Part shown: positions 6,254 through 8,010 of the stretch, in pieces
Position numbering within the stretch: position 1 is the stretch's first letter
Layout of the letters: the number at the start of each line of letters is the position of its first letter
NCBI GenBank assembly: GCA_902462015.1
Contig: CABPZV010000093.1
Location: forward strand, 1 to 8,010
DNA length: 8,010 nucleotides
Reading direction: 5' to 3'
Source: an uncultured Eubacteriales bacterium
GTDB lineage: Bacteria; Bacillota; Clostridia; Oscillospirales; CAG-272
Notes under the pieces: model-generated
Database searches by the model: none
Told to the model about the DNA's origin: nothing
The model's input: only the letters and a program-made list of their open reading frames with translations
Translations under genes and position numbers: made by a program

Positions 6254-8010
6254 TTAAAGTTCTGACAGATTGAAAGAATAGTTCATAGATTCCATTATTT
6301 TTGCTTCCCGCCGGTGACTTGAAAGAATGATGGACTGCAGATTATAGTTTTCGGCTTCGCTGAGAAGAAAAGCGAGTACTTTGGAAAGACGTTCACTGTC
6401 GATGTGACAGAAGCTTTCGTCAAGTACAAGAGGAGGCAGACAGTTTTTACAGAGTATTTCTGTGAGAGCGGTTCTAAGCGCAATATAAGCGATATCCTTA
6501 GTTCCGCCGCTCATAAAGCTTGTCTCAAGCGTTCGGATTCCGCTGTTGTTTTCGTCTGTATTTTTTGAAAAGTTCATTGAAAAATCGTTTCCGATTCCCA
6601 CATTTGTGTATTTTTGCTCGGTAAGATTGCCGACAATTTCGCTGACACGTCTTGTAAGTGCCGGAGCAATTCTTCCGTGCAGAGCATTGCTTGCCATGCG
6701 GAGCCTGTCAGTAGCGAGAACAAGCGCGGCGTGCATATGTTCATATTCATACAGCTTTTTTTCCACACTTCCGAGCTGTTCGCACAAAGGCGCAAGCGGT
6801 TCTGTCTTTGCTTTGAGTTCAACTGCGGAAAGCTCGATTTTATGCTTTTTTTGCAGCAAAGCTTCGTTTGCGCCTTTGATAAAGCTGTATTCTCTGCGTG
6901 CTCCCTCAAGTCCCTCAGTAAGTTTTTTTCGGTTTTCCGGAGAAAGTGAAAATTCCGAATTATATGAGTCTTTAGCTGAATTAATCAGGTATGAATTTTC
7001 GGCTGCAATCTTTCTAAGCTGCTGCCTGCGTTTCTCGTCAGCGCCGGTGTCTGCTGTTTCGATAAGCTCTGTCTGGTGTGCTATCTCCGATTCGATTTCA
7101 CCGAGACGTATGTTAAAGCGTGAGTAAGCTGCCACAGCCTGTTCGACGCTCTCCATGTTCCAGTATGCTAAAAGCTCGGACAGTTCTGCTTCAAGCTCTG
7201 AACTGGAAATTTCATTTTCATAGTCTGATTTCGCCCAACGGCGGCTGCCGGTCTCTGAAATTTCCGATTGGGAGATTTGGTCTAATTCGTCGAGAATCCT
7301 GTATAAATCGTCGATATCCAAGGCTCCGGTCAGATTCAGAATTTCGTAATATTCGGTAATCGACTGTCTGCGTGAAATAATTGTAATAACTGCACCTGCG
7401 AGCGCAGTCAGACCGATTATGATAGGTATGATTCCTTTTTTTTCGCTTCCGAGCAGAAGGTAGAGACCTATGCATACAGATGCGGTAAAGACTGCCATAA
7501 GAATAAATGAAAGGAAAGCGTACGCTTTTCTTTTCGTGAGACTGTCTTCTGCCCGAAGCTCAATTTCGTGTATTCCGCCGGCATTTTCAATTTTTGTCCG
7601 AAGTCTTACTAATTCTTCATCGGGCTCTTTGATTTTGATATTGCCGGCAGTTTCTTTTTTTCTTTTTTCTTTCAGAATACCGTCTATTTCCTGAAGTTTT
7701 TCTATATATGCGTCGTTAGGCAGAAAACCTTCGTATGAAGCGTTTTGCCGTATCAGCTTTTTTTCCTCGATCAGTGTTTCTCTTTTTTCTTTTATCTGTT
7801 CCGCTTTGCTTGCGCTGATAAGCTCAATAGCGGCTTCATAGTATTCAACACGTTTTTGGGCTTCGCCAAGCTTAAAATTGTTTTCATCAAGCTTTTTTTC
7901 ACAGCTTTCTAACTCTGACTCTGCTGACGATAGTTTCTTATGGGCTTCCTTTGCGGCTTCGACGCGGGTTATGAGTGATTCCCGCTGTCCGCGAAGCTCT
8001 GCGATTATAC
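6254..8010 (-). CDS. Rad50/SbcC/YhaN-like coiled-coil ATPase with membrane hairpin, C-terminal part
   Basis: The frame is open from the right edge to TAA at 6254-6256, giving 584 residues; the N-terminus and Walker A lie beyond 8010. Residues 1-160 are charged and Lys/Glu-rich with heptad-like spacing (coiled coil). Two hydrophobic segments follow at about 163-187 and 193-211, separated by GSEKKG, forming a short membrane hairpin. A second coiled coil runs to about 430. The C-terminal ABC half has signature SGGTKD (500-505), Walker B LPPLVLDES (Asp530, Glu531), D-loop HIDSERL and H-loop SSHRRE (His565). This is the layout of SMC/Rad50-like ATPases, and the central hairpin is as I recall it for YhaN-type proteins, which pair with an SbcD/YhaO-like nuclease in DNA end processing. 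The ATG at 7498 falls inside the first hydrophobic segment and is not the start. A nuclease gene upstream is expected but not visible. Confidence 0.85.
   Translation of the reverse strand, partial: IIAELRGQRESLITRVEAAKEAHKKLSSAESELESCEKKLDENNFKLGEAQKRVEYYEAAIELISASKAEQIKEKRETLIEEKKLIRQNASYEGFLPNDAYIEKLQEIDGILKEKRKKETAGNIKIKEPDEELVRLRTKIENAGGIHEIELRAEDSLTKRKAYAFLSFILMAVFTASVCIGLYLLLGSEKKGIIPIIIGLTALAGAVITIISRRQSITEYYEILNLTGALDIDDLYRILDELDQISQSEISETGSRRWAKSDYENEISSSELEAELSELLAYWNMESVEQAVAAYSRFNIRLGEIESEIAHQTELIETADTGADEKRRQQLRKIAAENSYLINSAKDSYNSEFSLSPENRKKLTEGLEGARREYSFIKGANEALLQKKHKIELSAVELKAKTEPLAPLCEQLGSVEKKLYEYEHMHAALVLATDRLRMASNALHGRIAPALTRRVSEIVGNLTEQKYTNVGIGNDFSMNFSKNTDENNSGIRTLETSFMSGGTKDIAYIALRTALTEILCKNCLPPLVLDESFCHIDSERLSKVLAFLLSEAENYNLQSIILSSHRREAKIMESMNYSFNLSEL

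Noticed and set aside
6546..7127. A 193-codon plus-strand open frame opposite the YhaN-like gene
   Set aside because: It lies entirely antisense to conserved ABC and coiled-coil coding sequence, with Ser/Phe-rich low-complexity content and no ribosome site support.
316..8010. The cluster as a phage-defence island
   Set aside because: No nuclease, toxin, restriction, reverse transcriptase or mobile-element gene is visible, and the families present also occur as ordinary chromosomal genes. The sequence alone does not support a defence call.

Overview
The window looks like chromosomal DNA from a low-to-moderate-GC Firmicute, most likely a gut-type Clostridia. This rests on the protein families present (an EIIC_2-type PTS permease tail, CtpE-like P-type ATPase, YhaN/SbcC-like ATPase, short MutS-like ATPases), a purine-rich Shine-Dalgarno and a classic hairpin-plus-U terminator. 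It is inference from family resemblance, not a taxonomic measurement. I see no phage, insertion sequence, CRISPR, tRNA or rRNA signature.

Layout. Bases 1-259 (+ strand) hold the 3' end of a PTS EIIC-like membrane permease, closed by a strong terminator at 277-317. Everything else is on the minus strand. In transcription order (right to left) it reads: the C-terminal 584 residues of a large Rad50/SbcC/YhaN-like coiled-coil ATPase (8010-6254, 5' end outside the window), a 158-base AT-rich gap, a ten-helix CtpE-like P-type cation ATPase (6095-3561), then two adjacent short MutS-like ATPases (3504-1951 and 1926-316). The minus-strand run converges on the PTS gene, and the last stop codon sits inside the U-tract of the opposing terminator.

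How the genes may work together. The two MutS-like genes are 24 bases apart and both carry Asn in place of the usual Walker B Asp. They are best read as a co-expressed, probably partner pair (inference). The YhaN-like ATPase belongs to a family that usually works with an SbcD/YhaO-type nuclease in DNA end processing; that partner, if present, would lie beyond 8010. The P-type ATPase between them is probably a Ca2+-type cation pump, and nothing in the sequence ties it mechanistically to its neighbours.

The most useful corrections to a naive gene call are two. The right-hand gene does not start at the ATG at 7498, which lies inside a transmembrane helix of an ORF that stays open to the window edge. 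The P-type ATPase probably starts at the ATG at 6095 rather than the TTG at 6143. No gap exceeds 300 bases.
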